This document shows, piece after piece, positions 1-13,082 of a stretch of DNA of 64,000 nucleotides; positions within the stretch are counted from its first letter, which is position 1, and every line of letters starts with the position of its first letter. The stretch spans positions 3,368,001 to 3,432,000 of the forward strand of contig NC_134167.1 of NCBI RefSeq assembly GCF_033958435.1. The letters are read 5' to 3'. The stretch is from Carettochelys insculpta. Taxonomy: Eukaryota; Chordata; Testudines; Carettochelyidae. Under the pieces are notes generated by a model that was given only the letters and a program-made list of their open reading frames with translations, made no database searches and had not been told where the DNA came from. The position numbers were made by a program, and so were the translations under genes.

Positions 1-462
1 ACCCCTTGGGAAATTTTTTTTATAAATCTTGATTCGCCACCCCCGCCCCCAGGTTTAAACCCCTTACAGCCCTAAAACATCCCCCCCAAATCTACTTCAC
101 ACAAGCGCTTGCCGCTGCCCCCCGCAGCTCTTTCTCTGGGCTGCCACCTTCTCTGCGTGGCTCCTCCCAGTCTTCCTATTCCCTTCCCCTTGCTGCAGTG
201 CAGGCATTTCCCTGTCCTACCACAGTGAAATGGAACTCAGTTTAATTGGTTTAATGGCAGAATCCCTCCTGCCAATTAAATTGAGTTCCATTTCAGCACA
301 GCAAGACAGGAACTGGGAGCTGGAAGAGTGAATAGTGGGAGCTGCAAATGGCTCCTTTAAGGGCCACATGCAGCTTGGAGCTGCCCAGCCAGTGACCCTT
401 AGAAAATCTAATGATGACCCATGTTTGGGTCCCGACCCATTTGTTGTGAATCCCTACTATGT
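1..462. repeat. DNA-transposon-like repeat with hairpin, truncated by window edge
   Basis: A pyrimidine-rich start (CCACCCCCGCCCCCAGG), then a hairpin with arms 211-249 and 272-310 (about 31 of 39 positions pair). Next comes GCAAATGGCTCCTTTAAGGG, and an end TGGGTCCCGACCCATTTG, TTGTGAATCCCTACTA. The same order of motifs recurs near 25270-25785. The end resembles the inverted terminus of a hAT family. Confidence 0.55.
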
Positions 463-1991
463 ATGGTAACAAAATTGACTGATTTCTGTTCCTTCAGTAT
501 AATTGTGAAATATTACTTCCTAGCTAGGGAGAGTGGCTATATCTATGTATATATTTGCTCAAGTTCACAGTTGATATTTCACTCAATTTCTAAACTCTCA
601 GCCTCCTAAATCAGGAAAACAGGAAAGTAGGGGTCTTAGAGTTGGTGACAAACTGACTTGTTAAAATGTGAAAAGCTGACATCTTAAATGTCGAAGTGCT
701 GCAATGGAAGAGAAGCATCTATTGTAGCTACTGCTGTGTTTATGCAAAACACAACTAAAATCATTGTTTTGTTTAGTCATTACAGATTTTGTCGTGATGT
801 TTCAGAGGCATTGTTTCATGGTGGCAAAAGTGATTTCTTTTTAACCCTTCATTTGATAGTGTTTCATGATGATTCAGACATCTCTCAGCAATTCTCATAA
901 GCTTGAAAAGACTGGAAAATGCACGGACTTCAGATAGTGCTAGTGAAGCAGACGTGTGCCTATTGTCTTTATTGTTGTTCTTTCCTGGTGTAATTTCTTA
1001 CCTGTTAATTTATATTTTATTTAAAACTATATTAGTTTTACTTGAAGGCAAACTTGTTCATGATTAAAAGTGACATTTATATGAACCGCTAGTGGATGGG
1101 AAGCTTTATTATCCTTTCTAAAACTACCTGCTCTTGCTTCTGACATGCCCATTATAAATAACTTGCCACACTGAGTTTAAATATGTTGTGAAATTTGTCA
1201 CACAGCTCAGTACTGGAGTTCTTTCCCACCCACCCCCACTACCTTTGAAGAGAGCTGTCTTTTGTCTGTTTTTTAAAAACTATGAACAGAGCTGTGGATG
1301 ATTTTTCTTTTTGGTTTTGTTGAGTTTTGGATCATTCTGGTTTTGTTCTCTGACCAAATTCAGGCAATTACCCTACTTAAACACTTTACGTTTTCACTTC
1401 CAATTTCATTTGATTGGATGAAGCAATTCCCCAGTCAGTGAGCAGGAGAAAAAGGATCAGAGATGGATTTGACTTGTACTGTATCATGGCCACTGTTAAA
1501 TCTTGTAAACAAGGCTTGCTGTATAATAGCAGTTTCAGAAGCCTGTTGGGAGGAAAAATTATTGTCAGTAGAGCTGTTGAAGCTCCCCATAACTTAGAGC
1601 TTCCGAGATACAAAGTATTTTACTTTGCAGCTCTGATTAGCACATTACTGCTACCAAGTGTATGGCCTTTAAAACACTGGTTACTCTAGCAGCTTTTCAG
1701 ATATAGTAAGCATAATGTTTCAGTCAGCTCTTTAACCATATCAGATCTACAGCAAAGGTTTCCCGAAGACCAGGCTATCTAATGCCATCAGAGTATTCTA
1801 CTCAGCTTTCAGAGCTACTTAGTGTGTGCTGACTGAAAGCGTGCTCTCTTTTGAAAATGAATTGATTCATGGTTACAAGGAGAGGTAGGTTGGCTATTTG
1901 TGTGTTACAGCCCAATCCTATGAACTTTTACAAAGGTAATTCTGCTTTCTCCAGTGTGACTACTTGCATGAATGAATATTTCCAGCATTGG

Positions 1992-2113
1992 CTCAGAGGG
2001 GTAGCTGTGTTAGTCTGTAGCTTCACAAATAACAAGCAGTCCTGTAGCACCTTAAAGACTTACACATTTATTTGTTAGGTAATAAGCTTTCATGGCTAAG
2101 ACCCAGCTCAGGT
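1992..2113 (+). repeat. GTTAGTC-family repeat copy
   Basis: CTCAGAGGGGTAGCTGTG, TTAGTCTGTAG, then CAGTCCTGTAGCACCTTAAA, GAC and GGTAATAAGCTTTCATGG. A widespread reptile interspersed repeat; class not known to me. Confidence 0.8.
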
Positions 2114-2424
2114 TTTATAACCAACTAATCAATATGAAGTGTTACTTCTAAAGTTTCAATAACAGGTTTTCTTTAAATGTAAAAACTGAACTTCACAGTA
2201 ATATTTTACCCTGGTTTCCAAAATTAGACCCAGGTTTTTAGCTGTACAAATTGCAAGACAACGGGGAATGATTTAACAGTTAAATTTTTTTTGCGAGCCC
2301 ATTCTGCGTTTCTGGCACTTAAATTCACAAAAGCCGAGTTTTTCTGTGTTTCTTCCACTCATGGAATTGGGCATTTTTGTGTGGTGTAGATCTATGTAGA
2401 ACTGATGTGGTATTTGAGCGTTTC

Positions 2425-2585
2425 ATATTTATTATCATAGCCCCCGAGAGGCAGGGAAGAACTGTCCCCATTTCAGGATTGAAATCTGAAAGAGGCACTA
2501 GAGCATTTAACTGTGGTCAGGAGGGAAGTCTGCAGCACAGCAGAGACTAGAATTCATATTTTCTGAGTCCTGGCCCAGATCTAAG
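2425..2585 (-). mobile_element. MIR-like SINE, antisense
   Basis: Resembles the reverse of MIR: CCCCATTTCAGGATTGAAA, a TTTAACTGTGGTCAGGAGG region, then AGACTAGAATTCA and TTTTCTGAGTCCTGGCCC. It is diverged. Confidence 0.5.
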
Positions 2586-4124
2586 TTTGAAGAACATCCT
2601 GTTGTTCCTCTAAAGCCAGATTAAGCCCTTCATTATAGCATATGGGTGAATGAGACTTCCAGGTAGCGGCTGTACAAAGAGGCAGAAGTTGCCTGTACTG
2701 CCGAAAAGTGGTCTCGCTCAGCCACAAGATACGGGTTTGATTTGGCCGAAGTTTGGAGGTGATCACAGTAGAATATCATGACTCTCTCTTCTTTCCTTAA
2801 TCTCTGTATGGTTTGCAATTTCTGCCTGTGAGGGGCCCAAGTGCACATTAAGAAAGCCTGGTCATTCTGTTCCTGGAGTTTTGTGCTAGAATTGTCCGTG
2901 CTGAGCTTGATTTAACTTCTAACCCCATTCTTTAGTGTGCAAATCTAGTTTTACCAATATCCCTTGTAGATGGTTCTGTTGCTGTTCTGCCTGTGATCGC
3001 AGAGGCATAGCTTTATGTTGACTGGTGGGAAGGGTAGCTTTTAAAAACTACCACCATATTTGGATGGGTGTTAGCTCCTTTGAAATGGAATTGTAAGTGA
3101 AGAGAGAGCTTTTAAAAAAGCAGAGTAGTCCCTCTGCACATGACAAATAAAACTGAGCATTTCCCTGATTGAAGAAGAAATGTGCTTTGAATTATGGTAT
3201 TTCTCTGCCAGCTAAAGGAGCATGATGATATAATTCCATGGCAACAAGTAGCTTAATTGCTTGCTTCTGGTGTCTGGAATGCTGGGTGCAAACTTGGTGC
3301 ACTCCTGGCCCTGATCAGCATGGTCAGGAGACTGATAGGAATGGTTCAGGCAGAGCTTGTATTTCCTGCTGAGATGCCGAGAAAGGAGTGAGCACAAAAG
3401 CCTACTTGGTTGGGTGAGGCTCTCCCTTCAGGCGTGGGTTGAGGTTAAGGGTGAAGTGGGGAGGAAGTTTGCACAGTGGCCAGGCAGAGTTGAAATGGAG
3501 GCAGGGGATGCCTGCCAATGGTCATTTAGAGGAGGGTACCAACTGTCTCAAGCTCAGCATGCAAAAATACACAAAGGGGGACTATGACTTCTAAAAACAA
3601 CAAATGTTGAAAAGTAGTGTTTCAGGGCCTAAGTGTGTTTTCTTTTAAACTGCTGTTTTCTGTAGGGATTTAATCATTTGGATTTTATTCCCAATTCTTT
3701 TACAGCCACTTCTCCAGTGGGATCACGGTGCTGTTGTGTTAAGTGCTTTTTTACACATCCACATGCACGCTTCGAAGAGGAGTGGTGACCTAAGTTCTGC
3801 ACGCTTTGAAAATAAGCCGTAAATATCTTTCCCAGCGTCCCACGATTCATGGTCACGGGAGCAGGGAAAGGAACGTGAGTTTGTTGATTGCACACCAGAA
3901 TGTGGTGCGCCTGAGCGTTGAAAGTGTGATTCAGTAGTTCAAGCTGGAAAGAGAATTCGTTGCGCTATTTTAGCACCTTGATTAAGGCCATGCTAATGCC
4001 CTCAGGCCTGTTTTGTCTGGGTGCTGTATAAACAGGTTACACCAGGTATGGGTAAGGAATGAGTGGGGATGGGATAAAAGAAATAGTGAGCAGCTCATAT
4101 TAGCATATTGGAAAGCTGTACACA

Positions 4125-4206
4125 GCTCATAGAGCTGGAAGGGACCTTGAGAGGTCATCAAGTCCAGTCCCCTGCCCTCTCGGCAGGACCAAGCACCATC
4201 CCTGAC

Positions 4207-4252
<46 letters not shown>

Positions 4253-4340
4253 CTGTTGCCCAGACCCCTAAATGGCCTCTTTATAGACTGAACTCGCAAC
4301 CCTGGGTTTACAAGGCCAATGCTCAAACCCTTGTGTCTGA
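4125..4340 (-). mobile_element. Turtle tRNA/CR1 SINE (Cry-type), antisense, split by a TA microsatellite
   Basis: Read on the minus strand, the element starts with a tRNA-like head (TTTGAGCATTGGCCTTGTAA, then a B-box region near GGTTGCGAGTTC). It ends with the CR1-like tail GACTTGATGACCTCTCAAGG and CCTTCCAGCTCTATGAG. This composite matches the tortoise pol III SINE known from cryptodiran turtles. A long TA run at 4208-4250 sits between head and tail. Confidence 0.82.
4208..4250. repeat. (TA)n microsatellite
   Basis: About 21 uninterrupted TA units inside the Cry-type SINE. Pure dinucleotide runs of this length are usually polymorphic in length. Confidence 0.95.
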
Positions 4341-7300
4341 CTGGATTGCTCCAAATAATTTTCAGAATTGCTTGGGGGCTAATGCTATTACATGGAACTA
4401 ATGAGATGGGAAGGTAGGAGTACCCGGGAGAAGAGAGAGAGAGAAAGGCAGGGGTCTAATACAGCAAAGTGAAAGAGGGGAAAAGTCAAACGGCTAAAAC
4501 CAAGGATCAGAAAGATAAATGCCAGCGGGGTGAATGATTTTACAAAACTCCAGGGAATTTCAGCTGGTGAGGGTGAGTCAGTCTGTCAGGCCCACAGAAT
4601 GGGGTGGATCTGTCTCTTCCCCCCAGGAGCCTTGTCCCCAAATATGCTAGCGGTGCAGTGACTTTGAGGTGCCCGTGGTTCAGGTCTCCTGGGAAAGGAA
4701 AGTCAGGATGGCTTAGCAAGGGCTTCTTCCCTCTCCTGCAGTGAAAGCAAAGCTCCTGAAAGGATCAGTTTCCCTAAAAGCTGCCTAGCTGGAGTTTAAT
4801 GGAAAATTCAAACAGCACATGGCAAAACACTTATGGTCAATCAGGCCCTGGGGCTAAAATCTTCCACAGACTTCCTCATTAATGTAAATTGTTTTGTGCT
4901 TAAGAGCTTAATTTGCACCCAAAACCTCCCTATAAACAGCTATTGAGGGCTGGTTAGGATGAGCAGTTGTAAATTGTGTTGAACACCAGGGGAGATGGAA
5001 GTGCTTGTTGCTTTGAAAATCAGACTGGGCATCCTACCGGAATCTTGCAGGTTTCCTGAGATCATGGTAGGTACTCACCTGTCCCACCTGCCTGTTGACA
5101 ACATGCAAGAGGGAACCATTTGCAGTATAGGACAGGTCATAGGCAGTCATAAACAAGTGTGTATGTATTTCAGGGTCCAATAAACTATACATTCCTCAAG
5201 TTGCTCTGAGATTCCAGCTCTCTTAGGTAAGTTTCTGCTACTGTATGGTTTAAACATCCTTCTTGCTTCATTAATAAAATGTAGTTATATCTATAGGAAC
5301 TGGGGGGGTGGGGTTAAAGGTAGTACTAAATCCACATTCATTGTGAAACATTTAGGAGCAGGAAACTAAAAGAGAGACAGGAGTATATTGAACTGCATTC
5401 AACAAAGAACCTAGTGATTTTGAGCAAGCAGGGAGTTAACTCCTTTGCACAGACCTCACACAGGTGCACAAGATACAGTGAAGATACAGAGCTGAAGGTC
5501 CAATCAAGTTCTCAAATTGCCTCCAGGAGCTTTACTAAGGAGAAGGACAGCTTGAGAAGACCAACAGAAGGTTGTATCTGGACGGCAGGATCTTTTTTGC
5601 TTGGTTGGAGTAGTTATGACAAACAAGTCCCATGAGTAAGCCCTTTAGGAAGAATCCCAGCTGAGGGAGATTATGTTGTTGCTTTTTTTTTTTTCTTGCT
5701 TTCTTTTGAGCTTGCAGATCTGCGCTGTGTACAGATGCTGCCTGTTAGAGTTAGCTTGGGGGTGCTTGTGGTGGAACACTAGTGTAATACTTTGTATCTA
5801 CTTGTTTCTTGGCTTGCAGTGAGGTGCACAGTGCCAAAGAAAATCTAGAGCCATCTGATTGACCAGAAGTCTAATAACAGAAGTTATGCATGTCAGTTCC
5901 ACCCCCTGCCGCCTATGACAAGCACATGAGTGAGCAAAGGCAGAGGGCAGGGAATCCAGCAACATCCTGGGCTCTGCAATAGACTGTTAAGTAGATACTT
6001 CAGCCAGTATTTTTGGAAAGAAAATGATACATAGATTTAAAGCCTCTGGCTTAAGTGGCTGTTAAGGCATGGAGGTGGGACCCTGCCACAAGCAAGCTTA
6101 GTTCCTTTGGGACTTTTTAAAAAAAATAACTTGGTGTTCATACCCCAGCCTGTAAGGTAACGTGTGGATATTTGTTTAATCAGTGTGCGGGGTGAGCACC
6201 ATCCATACAGGCCTCTGCCTCCAAAGACTGGACAACCTCAGGGCTTAAAAATTACTCCAGAACCAGGGAAGGTGGGAATCTGAAGCACAACAGCTATTCT
6301 GGTATAACTCTACATGTCAAGTTCCAGAACAACATCATTCAGGCAGGGAGCTGTGGTAGAATAACTACTCCAGTCAGTTTCCCCATGTAAGCAGTTCTGA
6401 GGGGCCCAAATCTCAATGCCGAGATTGTCAGTCATGGCCCCTACTAACCAAGGGTCTCTGCAGCACAGGGAAGATGTGTGTATGGAGCTAACTGCAAGAC
6501 TATGGACTAAACAGCCAACACCCATGCAAAGGCCTCCATCCTGCAATCTGTGTGATGCGTTCTTGTACCTGTGCTGAGCCTCCTGCAGTTGTGCATCGAA
6601 GGAAGAAATGGATGCAGAATGAAAAGCCAGTTGTCTAAAAGGTAAATGGTCAGTGAGGATCTTACTAGGACCACAATTTATCTTTGCAATTTTAGAAGTT
6701 ATTGTGCAAGTTCCCTAAAATTGATGCATTTCCCTTTTTATATTTATAAATATGCGTGTGAAATTGGGGGGGCCATTCTTTTTTGTGTTTGCTCTACTTT
6801 AGCAGCAGTTTAATATGAGTCAGTCTTATGAGCCCCTCGTTTGAGTCACTTGATATGAGCTTGTGGCATGTACTCGTTCATACAGCGTGGATGGCAGGTG
6901 AGCAGCTTTGTCTGTTACAAAGGGCCTCTCCCCAAAGGCTTTGGGACATGGGCCCATATGACCAAAGCTGCTCTATGCCTATAGAGAGGGCCAGAACTAC
7001 AGAAGAGCTCAGCTAAGCCCCAGGATATATGACCAAGTATCCAAAAGGGCTGGGGATGGTTGAGCCAGTTTGGAAATTTCCCTACAAATCCCTCAATGGG
7101 CGCAGCTAAGTCCTGAACATCCCTGCAAGGTTAGCTCCTACTCAAGTGCCTAAGTGGGGAGCTGAGCACAGACAAATCCAACCCTGTTTTGAAAATCTGG
7201 CCATATGCTCCTGAGATGACACTTCTATCAGTATAAACTGCATCAGCATCCTTGATTAGTTCTCTTTTTCACTATGCATAGTTGTGGTGATCCAGCCTGA

Positions 7301-8643
7301 GAGAAGCGGCCAATGGCAGCTTGTTTTTCCAGTTTGTGTATTTGAGTAACTTTGAAAGGCCAGACAATCAAAAGAAAAAGGAAACACAGGCTAATCTGTC
7401 CCTCCCAAGTTCTCTGAAACTTTTGTGTTGCTAGCCAGAGACTAGCCCCAAGCAACAATACCTGAGTGAAATGCAACACCTTTAAGAGACTTACCTATGT
7501 CAGTTTTCACTTTATTCCTAAACCAGCGATCAGACAGCTTGATGACAAAGGCCGTGTTTATCTGTTTGTGTGGTTTTTATACGTTAACAATGTTTGCTGT
7601 CTTTTTTTTTTCTGCCTCCCCTATTCACCCTTTCCTTTCCCCAGGCCCATTAAGGTTAGTAAGGCATGTGGGAAGAACACTAAGAGGAGGCAAGGGCATT
7701 GCTCTTTGACCTTTGTCAGTGACCTGGCTGGCCAGGAGAGTGACACCTAAGCCTTTGGCTTCATGGCCACTTAAATGTATCACTCATCCCTTGTTTTGGC
7801 TGCTGTGTTGCTGAAACATGTGCAAAGCAGACAAAAGATGTAGAAATGTGCAGCTGTTTTCACAACTGTATCTTCTAATGGACCAAGTGGTTGGAAGACA
7901 AAAGCGTATCCCATTTGCAACATACCTGTGGAGCAGGGAAACATGCAGCTTTTGAAAGAACACCATTTTACTTCGATTGAAGGGTTGGGGCTTTCAGAAT
8001 GTGGAAACAAAAGAGCCTTGCTAATTATTCAGGTTTCTACAGCACTTAGCAAAGGGGATAGTCAACAGTTTTAACCAGCTTGAAGATAAAGTTGAGCTGG
8101 GGCACCTTGTTCCTTCTTTGCTTCATTGTTTCTACCATTGTTGCTAGTAAATAATGCATGAAAATCGATAAAGGCTGGAGCACACCCAGCAGTGACTTGC
8201 TATATTCCTCCCACCAGGGAACAGTCTTGGTTGCATGTAGTATTCACCTGCTGTTCTGTTCTTCTGGTCCCTTCCCTCTATTTAAAAAGGAATGGGAGAG
8301 CAACAGATGCTTTCTAACAGAATTGTCCCAGCCAGGTGCCACAGACTTCCCACCCCATCCACGATGGTATTGATGGCCTTGCTTACACTAACCCCCAGCA
8401 TCAATCTCCAAGTGCAGCTGAAATCAACATACTGTGGTGTTTTGCTTGCAGTAAGGTCTGCGGGGGCTGCTCTGCCATCAGTGCCAGCTGCTTGTCTCAT
8501 TTTGGCGGAGTGCTGGCATAATGGGAGAACACTAGGAGATTGATTTCATTAACGTCTAAGCAGACACAATAAATTGACAGCCGGTGGATTGATCACTGCA
8601 GCATCCATTCCTAGCCTAGTGTAGACATATCCTACAAGTCATT

Positions 8644-9079
8644 GGCTGTGTCTACACGTGCCCCAAACTTCGAAATGGCCATGCAAATGGCCATTTCAAA
8701 GTTTACTAATGAAGCGCTGAAATGCATATTCAGCACTTCATTAGCATGCGGGCGGCAGCGGCGCTTCGAAATTGACGAGACTTGCCACCGCGCGGCGCGT
8801 CCAGACAGGGCTCCTTTTCGAAAGGACGCCACCTTCTTCGAAGTCCCCTTATTCCCGTGAGCTCATGGGAATAAGGGGACTTCGAAGAAGGTGGCGTCCT
8901 TTCGAAAAGGAGCCCCGTCTGGACGCGCCGCGCAGCGGCAAGGCTCGTCAATTTCGAAGCGCCGCTGCCGCCCGCATGCTAATGAAGTGCTGAATATGCA
9001 TTTCAGCGCTTCATTAGTAAACTTTGAAATGGCCATTTGCATGGCCATTTCGAAGTTTGGGGCACGTGTAGACGTAGCC
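8644..9079. mobile_element. Foldback DNA transposon (MITE), 436-bp near-perfect palindrome
   Basis: The two 218-bp arms are inverted copies with about seven mismatches by eye and no spacer; the centre is at 8861/8862 (GAG|CTC). The ends are GGCTGTGTCTACACGTG and, inverted, GGCTACGTCTACACGTG. ATT flanks both sides (8641-8643 and 9080-9082), a likely 3-bp target duplication. There is no coding capacity. The interior is rich in TTCGAA. The 3-bp duplication and palindromic form suggest a PIF/Harbinger-type non-autonomous element, but the superfamily is not proven. Confidence 0.88.
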
Positions 9080-9360
9080 ATTCAGAGCAGGGAAGCTGGC
9101 TTAAATTTTCCAAAATGACTCACGCATTGAATTGTCCTGAGTTCTAGGTGTCCAGAGTAAAATGCCTGGAAGGGCTTGATTTTCAGGAAACTGTCTGCAA
9201 ATTAGGCCCCTTTTAGGATGTCCCAAATTAGCTAGCCAAACCCAACATTTTCTTTCTATTACAAATAAATCAGCCTATCTTAAGTATTTAACCATGGAGC
9301 TTTTTGTTCTGCACTTCCTGGAGTGGAGGGAGAAACTGACAATTACTGATACATGAAAAG

Positions 9361-9473
9361 TGACAAGCAGTCCTGTAGAACCTTAAACACTAATGTATGA
9401 GGTAATGAGCTTTTGTGGATAAGATCCACTTCAAGTCTGTGATGCTACAGACTAACATGGCTACCTCTCTGAG
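9361..9473. repeat. GTTAGTC-family copy, inverted composite
   Basis: The first part is direct (CAGTCCTGTAGAACCTTAAA to GATAAGATCCACTTCAAG). The second part (CTACAGACTAACATGGCTAC, CTCTCTGAG) is the reverse complement of the family's left end, so the copy folds back. Confidence 0.78.
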
Positions 9474-10583
9474 ATGCTGAAAGTGAATCATCTTCAGCCT
9501 GCTGACCATACACCAATTAGGGTGGGTGCGGTCAAACCAGGGCAGTTGAATAGCATACGAGCACCCTGTTCTCAGCCTGGTGTAAAGAGAAATGGAATAT
9601 TTAGTCACTGAGCACAGTAGTGTTAACACAGTTTCCATTACCTGAAAGAGCAGAGATCCCATTCACCCAGCCACTTCCATTGTGATGCCTGGGATCAGGT
9701 TTTTCGAAGAGTCCCGCACTTGAAGTCTGAGCTCAGACACGGTGACACGATTGTTAAACTCTCCCCACCACTGGTACTTTGCCTACGTTAGGGCTCCCAG
9801 AAGTGGAGCTGAGCTGGTGTGAGCCCCTGGTGTGGGCAGCTTTGGTGAGCTCAGGGCAAATTAAGGCCCCCCAACCTCATTAGGATTTGAGGATACTCAG
9901 CTTGCGGCAGGACTGGGCCAAAAGACAAGCTCCCTGCCATGTTTCCTTACATGTACTCTTCCCGCTTTCCTCCCTCATCCCACTCTCACATCCGCACTAG
10001 CTCCCTGCAACCTGCTGATGTCCTTTTCGTCTTCCAATCCTGTACCAGGCCCTACTAGTTGTTACAAGCTCAGCCTCTTGCAGAAGTGCACAACTAGCAG
10101 AGACCCTCCTAGTTTAGGTGCGATCTGTGCTTGTTACAGCTACCCAACACCAAATTCCTCAGTACGCAGGTTTCCATAACTCCTCCTTGAGATGCGGGAA
10201 GATAGGTGTGTTGTTGGAGCTCCTCAATTGTTGCTCATCCCTGGGTGATGGCATTATGTAGACAGTCTGGAATAGAGCCTGTTGTCTCTGAGCCAGATTC
10301 AGCAGGGAGATAAGCAGTGCTGTAAGTTGCCTATTGGGTGTAAGTAGCAAGTCAGCGTAACTGACGCCAGTTGGGCCTCCTGTGGACATCACACTAATAT
10401 ATCAACTTACACACTGAGCAGAGTAAGAAGAGGCTGTAGTGGAAAAAAGAAACAGGCAGGAAGTTTAAGAAAAAGCTGCTGCCATCACTTCGGTTTGTTC
10501 TGTATCAATACCAATGCTCCTGCAGTCAAATTTAACCTTGCTGTAACTGGCTTCCATTGTAAACTGCATCCATAAAACACTGA

Positions 10584-10857
10584 GCGTGTATCTACACCAC
10601 ACAGCTTTCAGCAATGAGGCAGCGTTGACACAGCCTTGTTGCTAAAAGTCAGATTGTGCAAATGCTGTTTGGTGGTACTTTTGTGGACAAAATACTTCCA
10701 CCCTCTCCCCTCACAAAGGGGTTTTGCTTTGTCAGCAGGGAGTACTCCTGCTGACAAAGCAACATTCGCACTTTCACTTGCCAGGGAGGGTGCAGGGCAT
10801 TAAAGCACCCACGAGAGCCAAAACTTTTGTTGGTCAAGTGCAAGTGTAGACATACCC
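10584..10857. mobile_element. MITE with GTCTACAC-type ends
   Basis: The left end GCGTGTATCTACACCAC pairs with the right end GTGTAGACATACCC when inverted. The centre has an inverted motif, TTTGCTTTGTCAGCAGG against CCTGCTGACAAAGCAA. No coding capacity; the target duplication is unclear. Confidence 0.65.
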
Positions 10858-11624
10858 TGAGTTTGCAGACTGAGGTGCAGCTTGCACTCCTTTGCCCTGT
10901 ATGCCTGTTTTTGACCGTCGGGCCTAATTCTCCTCCATCACCATCCATTCTCACGCTGATGTAATTGCATTTTCCACAGTGGAATGACCTCTGAGTCTCA
11001 CTGGAGTAGGACAATCAACCATCAAAACCAGTTGGTTTAGCCAGTATTTGTTGCTGCTGAATTTGCCCCAGGTGGGTGTAAAACAACATTTAATTTTGCT
11101 TTGTTGCATTAAGACATAAAGCTCTGCATAGAAGATATTCTCAACAGGAGGAGGACTGCTTCCCCCTACTGGTAATTTCTTTCTTTGCACAGCTATAAGG
11201 TCTCCATGGAAGGGGACTTACATTCCCAAGGAAAAATGGGGTTGTAGTGTCTTCAGATTTTTTAAAAACCAAAATACATAGTGCTTCCAGTATCTGGTTT
11301 GCTAACAAATGGCTTTAGTTTCCTATCATATACTCCTAATTCCTGATGTGATTGTTCAGTATGGATCAAAGCTTCCTTTCCAAAGGCCAGTTCTGATAGG
11401 TTTTTGGTTTTTTGTTTTTGTTTGTTTGTTTATTTTTATATTATAAGAACACGTACAGGGCCCAATCCAGAAGCCTCATTCTGTGGATACATATAGTCTT
11501 AAGTGCCTTACATAGATTTCCTATATATCAGGAGCATAAACAGTGTCATGCCTATTGTAGTTACATCAATTGACAACTAGGACTGTTGCCAATCATGGTG
11601 ATGCTCACAAGGGTAGTCTTATTG

Positions 11625-11680
11625 GGGTACCTGGGTTAGTCTGTAGTTTCACAAATAAAAAGCAGCTCCTGGAGTCACAT
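11625..11680 (+). repeat. GTTAGTC-family copy, left end only
   Basis: GGTACCTGGGTTAGTCTGTA, GTTTCACAAATAAAAAGCAG matches the first 50 bp of the copy at 1992. Confidence 0.7.
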
Positions 11681-11706
11681 GATCATATGTGAGTCTCAGC
11701 TTTAAT

Positions 11707-11722
11707 TTAAAAAAAAAAAAAA
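11707..11722. repeat. Poly-A tract
   Basis: A short A run after TTTAATTT; no retrocopy recognised beside it. Confidence 0.8.
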
Positions 11723-12164
11723 AGTAAACCTCAGGCATTTGTAGTGACAGAGAAAATTTTGAATATGTGACCCTAAAGACTCAAACCAGACAGCATCTGC
11801 CACAAAAAACCCTCTCCAGAAGCTGTGTCTTTCAAAGGAGTTCCTGTTCTCATCAATGTACGGTGTGTTTTCATAATGCCCATAGGAGTGTTCTTTCTCT
11901 GAGCATACCAAGGGACTCCTAGGGAGATGGGCTCAGACACCTACCAAGGTATTCAACCAGTGACAGATGGTTATGAGCCTGGTAACTGTTTTCTTCACAT
12001 CTGTTTCGGGATGATAACAGATTTACTATTCTGATTTTTTTACTATTAGTGCTTATGTGCCTTCTGGATTAAGTTTATTGTATTTCAGTGGTGTGTGGTT
12101 TTAGTTTATAGCTAATTTTTTCCTGCAATTGATTAATTTCACCATCCAGAAGAATATTAAAAAT

Positions 12165-12262
12165 ATTGTGGTTGGAAGAGCCAATGGCTCTTGGAGTTGT
12201 ATGCAACTCTTAGACTTATTTTTTAATAAAAGTTCAGGGGTTGGCAGGACTTTTGTGGTTTT
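12165..12262. mobile_element. Fragment of a hAT-like transposon
   Basis: AGAGCCAATGGCTCTTGG, then TATGCAACTCTTAG and CAGGGGTTGGCAGGAC resemble one end of a Charlie-like hAT element. The evidence is short. Confidence 0.35.
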
Positions 12263-13082
12263 GAAAAATCTGTATTTTCCTGAAATCTAGCCATTCTTTT
12301 TCCAGTGGAAACTTGATTTTAAAACAAATCTCTTTCTAACCACTGTAGGCCTGTTGGTATGCAAGGAATAAAGCATGTTATTTGGAAGTAAGTCCACAAG
12401 CAGAACACAACTTTTAAAAAACACAGCAGCTACTGCTTTAATCCTCTGGGATTTTTCTTCATGAAGAATCCTATCCAAATTTTTCAGGGTTTTCAGTGTT
12501 GTTTGTAGTCAAAGGACAGCTGTCCATGAGAAATCTATTCCCCTTCTTGTGTGTAAAAGATCCATATTACTTGGTTTTTGCGTTTCTCATACCAAAGCGC
12601 CCCACTATGTTTGCATACAGCACTGATATGTAACTAGTTTTGGGGTGGAGGATTATGTCATGCAATACTGGTCAGAAGAGAAAATTGTGTCAAGATGATG
12701 AGCTCAAAGCCACCAATACCTTCTTCTGTTAAAGTCTGTTGTTTTTTATTGCCAGGGGAGCGATGAAAAACCACTCGGGCTTCAACTGTATTTGTATAGT
12801 GGCTTTCTGCACAGAGGTGAATTGCCTCTTATAACAATAGGAACCCATAGAAATGTAAGAGGATTCTACTTTTTAAGAAAATCTTAAAATGAATTTTGTT
12901 AGAGAATGAGACCCTGCCTCTAGCTGTCTTGAACCATGCTATGAATTCTGAAGCAGTGATTTAGTTCTTACATTTAAATTGTATATAGGCGTTTTCTGCA
13001 AGAGCTGACTCCACTTGCTCCTTCTGTTCTTAAGGTATCATCAAAGCAATCTCTGCACAAAGTAACCTTCAGTTTATCTGCT

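Noticed and set aside
3982..4326. A 114-codon frame with an Ile-Tyr repeat
   Set aside because: It is a translation of the TA microsatellite in a SINE.
8642..9118. Six overlapping frames of 66-75 codons with similar proteins on both strands
   Set aside because: They are mirror images produced by the palindromic MITE, not genes.
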